Below are positions 15,125 to 15,898 of a stretch of DNA of 15,898 nt, in pieces. Numbering within the stretch: position 1 is the stretch's first letter; each line of letters begins with the position of its first letter. The notes under the pieces are model-generated. The model did no database searches, had not been told where the DNA came from, and was given only the letters and a program-made list of their open reading frames with translations. Source of the DNA: Promethearchaeota archaeon. Lineage in GTDB: Archaea > Asgardarchaeota > Lokiarchaeia > Sigynarchaeales > SOKP01. A program made the translations under genes and the position numbers. Location: positions 1-15,898 of the forward strand of contig JAEOUI010000267.1 of assembly GCA_016839425.1 (NCBI GenBank), given 5' to 3'.

Positions 15125-15133
15125 TTATTCCTC
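15113..15133 (-). terminator. Hairpin at the end of the seven-helix membrane protein gene
   Basis: GAGGAATAA, a 3-base loop and TTATTCCTC form a perfect 9-bp stem that includes the stop codon of the minus-strand gene. On that strand it is followed by a pyrimidine-rich stretch with several T clusters. Position and shape fit a terminator or a 3'-end stabilising stem. A second partial copy (GGAATTTTTGG) lies beside it. Confidence 0.45.
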
Positions 15134-15859
15134 ATCTTCTATTTTAAATATCTTTTTCATCCATTTGGGTAGGATGAATCCACCGTAGTAACAAAAAGCA
15201 CTAGCAATCAGAATAATCCTAGTAACTGGAAGTAATTCAGAAGGCATAAAAGATGCAGAATCTAAAATTGCTCCTATGGTAAAAATCGCAAATGCTATAA
15301 TTAGTAACTTTCCCTTTAGTTTACGGTCAGGAGCATCAGATTTTAAAGTTACTCGGCCAAATATAAATCCCGGTATTACAAATACTAACAAATTTACTAA
15401 TATCCAGACCAAAAAGAGTGGGGTATATTCTACATCTACGATTGAAACGACCTCACCTATAGCTGTCGTATCAGTAAAGATGAAAAACAACAATAAAATT
15501 TCAAAAACGAGCGTGAAAATCGCATATATACCAACTACAATTTTTTGCTTTTTCTTGTAAAATAGGTTTGTCGTGAGACTTAGCCAGATGATCTGATTAA
15601 TAGGGAGTAGTAAATTACCAATAAGTAAATACACGGCGGGATACGATTGAAGTCCGTTTGTATCAGTTATAAAGGCGATTAAAAACGAAAGAGCACTCGA
15701 CCACCAAGACTCAGTAATTAAAATCCATACTAAGCCAACATATATGTACATTCTTTCTTTATTCTTTCGATAACCCCACACGATTCTAATTCCAATAAGC
15801 ATTGAAATTAATATGAAAATTATTGAAAAAATCCCATTTACAATTATATTAGGATCCAT
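15125..15859 (-). CDS. Seven-helix integral membrane protein of unknown function
   Basis: I do not recognise a named family. With the ATG at 15859 it has 244 residues; a TTG at 15868 would add three. Seven hydrophobic helices are predicted, at about 6-28, 37-64, 75-101, 106-128, 146-168, 181-200 and 210-230. Basic residues (GYRKNKER, YKKKQK, RKLKGK) sit at one side, placing the short C-terminal tail KWMKKIFKIEDEE in the cytosol and the N-terminus outside. No retinal-binding lysine context or histidine-kinase domain is attached, so it is not shown to be a rhodopsin or a sensor kinase. Seven-helix proteins of this general look are common in Asgard archaea. The promoter and any upstream neighbour lie at the window edge. 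A palindrome ATTGTTAACAAT (15858-15869) overlaps the start. Confidence 0.75.
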   Translation of the reverse strand: MDPNIIVNGIFSIIFILISMLIGIRIVWGYRKNKERMYIYVGLVWILITESWWSSALSFLIAFITDTNGLQSYPAVYLLIGNLLLPINQIIWLSLTTNLFYKKKQKIVVGIYAIFTLVFEILLLFFIFTDTTAIGEVVSIVDVEYTPLFLVWILVNLLVFVIPGFIFGRVTLKSDAPDRKLKGKLLIIAFAIFTIGAILDSASFMPSELLPVTRIILIASAFCYYGGFILPKWMKKIFKIEDEE

Positions 15860-15898
15860 TGTTAACAATATTTATTATTTAGTTTAATTATAGTAACA

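Noticed and set aside
15080..15148. 22-codon plus-strand frame MMQRRKKRG...
   Set aside because: It overlaps the hairpin and the end of the seven-helix gene, is very short, and has no ribosome site.

Overview
The window looks like a piece of an AT-rich archaeal chromosome, most probably from the Asgard (Promethearchaeota) group. The archaeal signature genes are CDC48/VAT, a PCNA-binding FEN1, NOB1, aIF5A, SRP54 of the archaeal type, TrmY and AMMECR1. The Asgard placement rests on a longin-like small protein, lineage-specific membrane proteins and several orphan genes. It is inferred from gene content, not from a phylogeny.

Layout. Bases 1-993 (+) hold the 3' part of a HerA-type DNA-pumping ATPase. 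It converges on a small unknown gene. Bases 985-6732 are a run of minus-strand information-processing genes, read right to left: aIF5A, then NAD kinase and the NOB1 rRNA endonuclease (2 bases apart), then FEN1, the CDC48 unfoldase and the small unknown gene. Bases 6733-6965 are the divergent promoter region between aIF5A and SRP54. Bases 6966-11201 (+) carry SRP54, a diverged TrmY-like SPOUT protein overlapping a dihydroorotase, and AMMECR1. A four-helix membrane protein (-) follows. Then comes a 683-residue fusion of a DHDPS/NAL-type aldolase with an APH-type kinase (+). The right end has three minus-strand accessory genes: an orphan, a longin-like protein and a seven-helix membrane protein.

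The most striking observation is in fen1. All of the family's N-terminal region is present and in frame, but it can only be read by starting at an ATA codon, which has a good GGTGAG Shine-Dalgarno upstream, and by passing through an in-frame TAG at codon 52. The start normally assigned, a GTG at 4578, would remove the first catalytic aspartate. Among the 16 genes, 13 end in TAA, 2 in TGA and only 1 in TAG, and that TAG is followed at once by TGA. Amber recoding (for example pyrrolysine), a recent double lesion, and sequence error are the competing explanations; the window itself cannot decide.

The other points of interest are the unusual aldolase-kinase fusion, a perfect 13-bp inverted repeat covering the ribosome binding site of the four-helix membrane gene, and a TrmY homologue that has lost family-conserved glycines. 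I saw no tRNA or rRNA gene, CRISPR array or insertion sequence.
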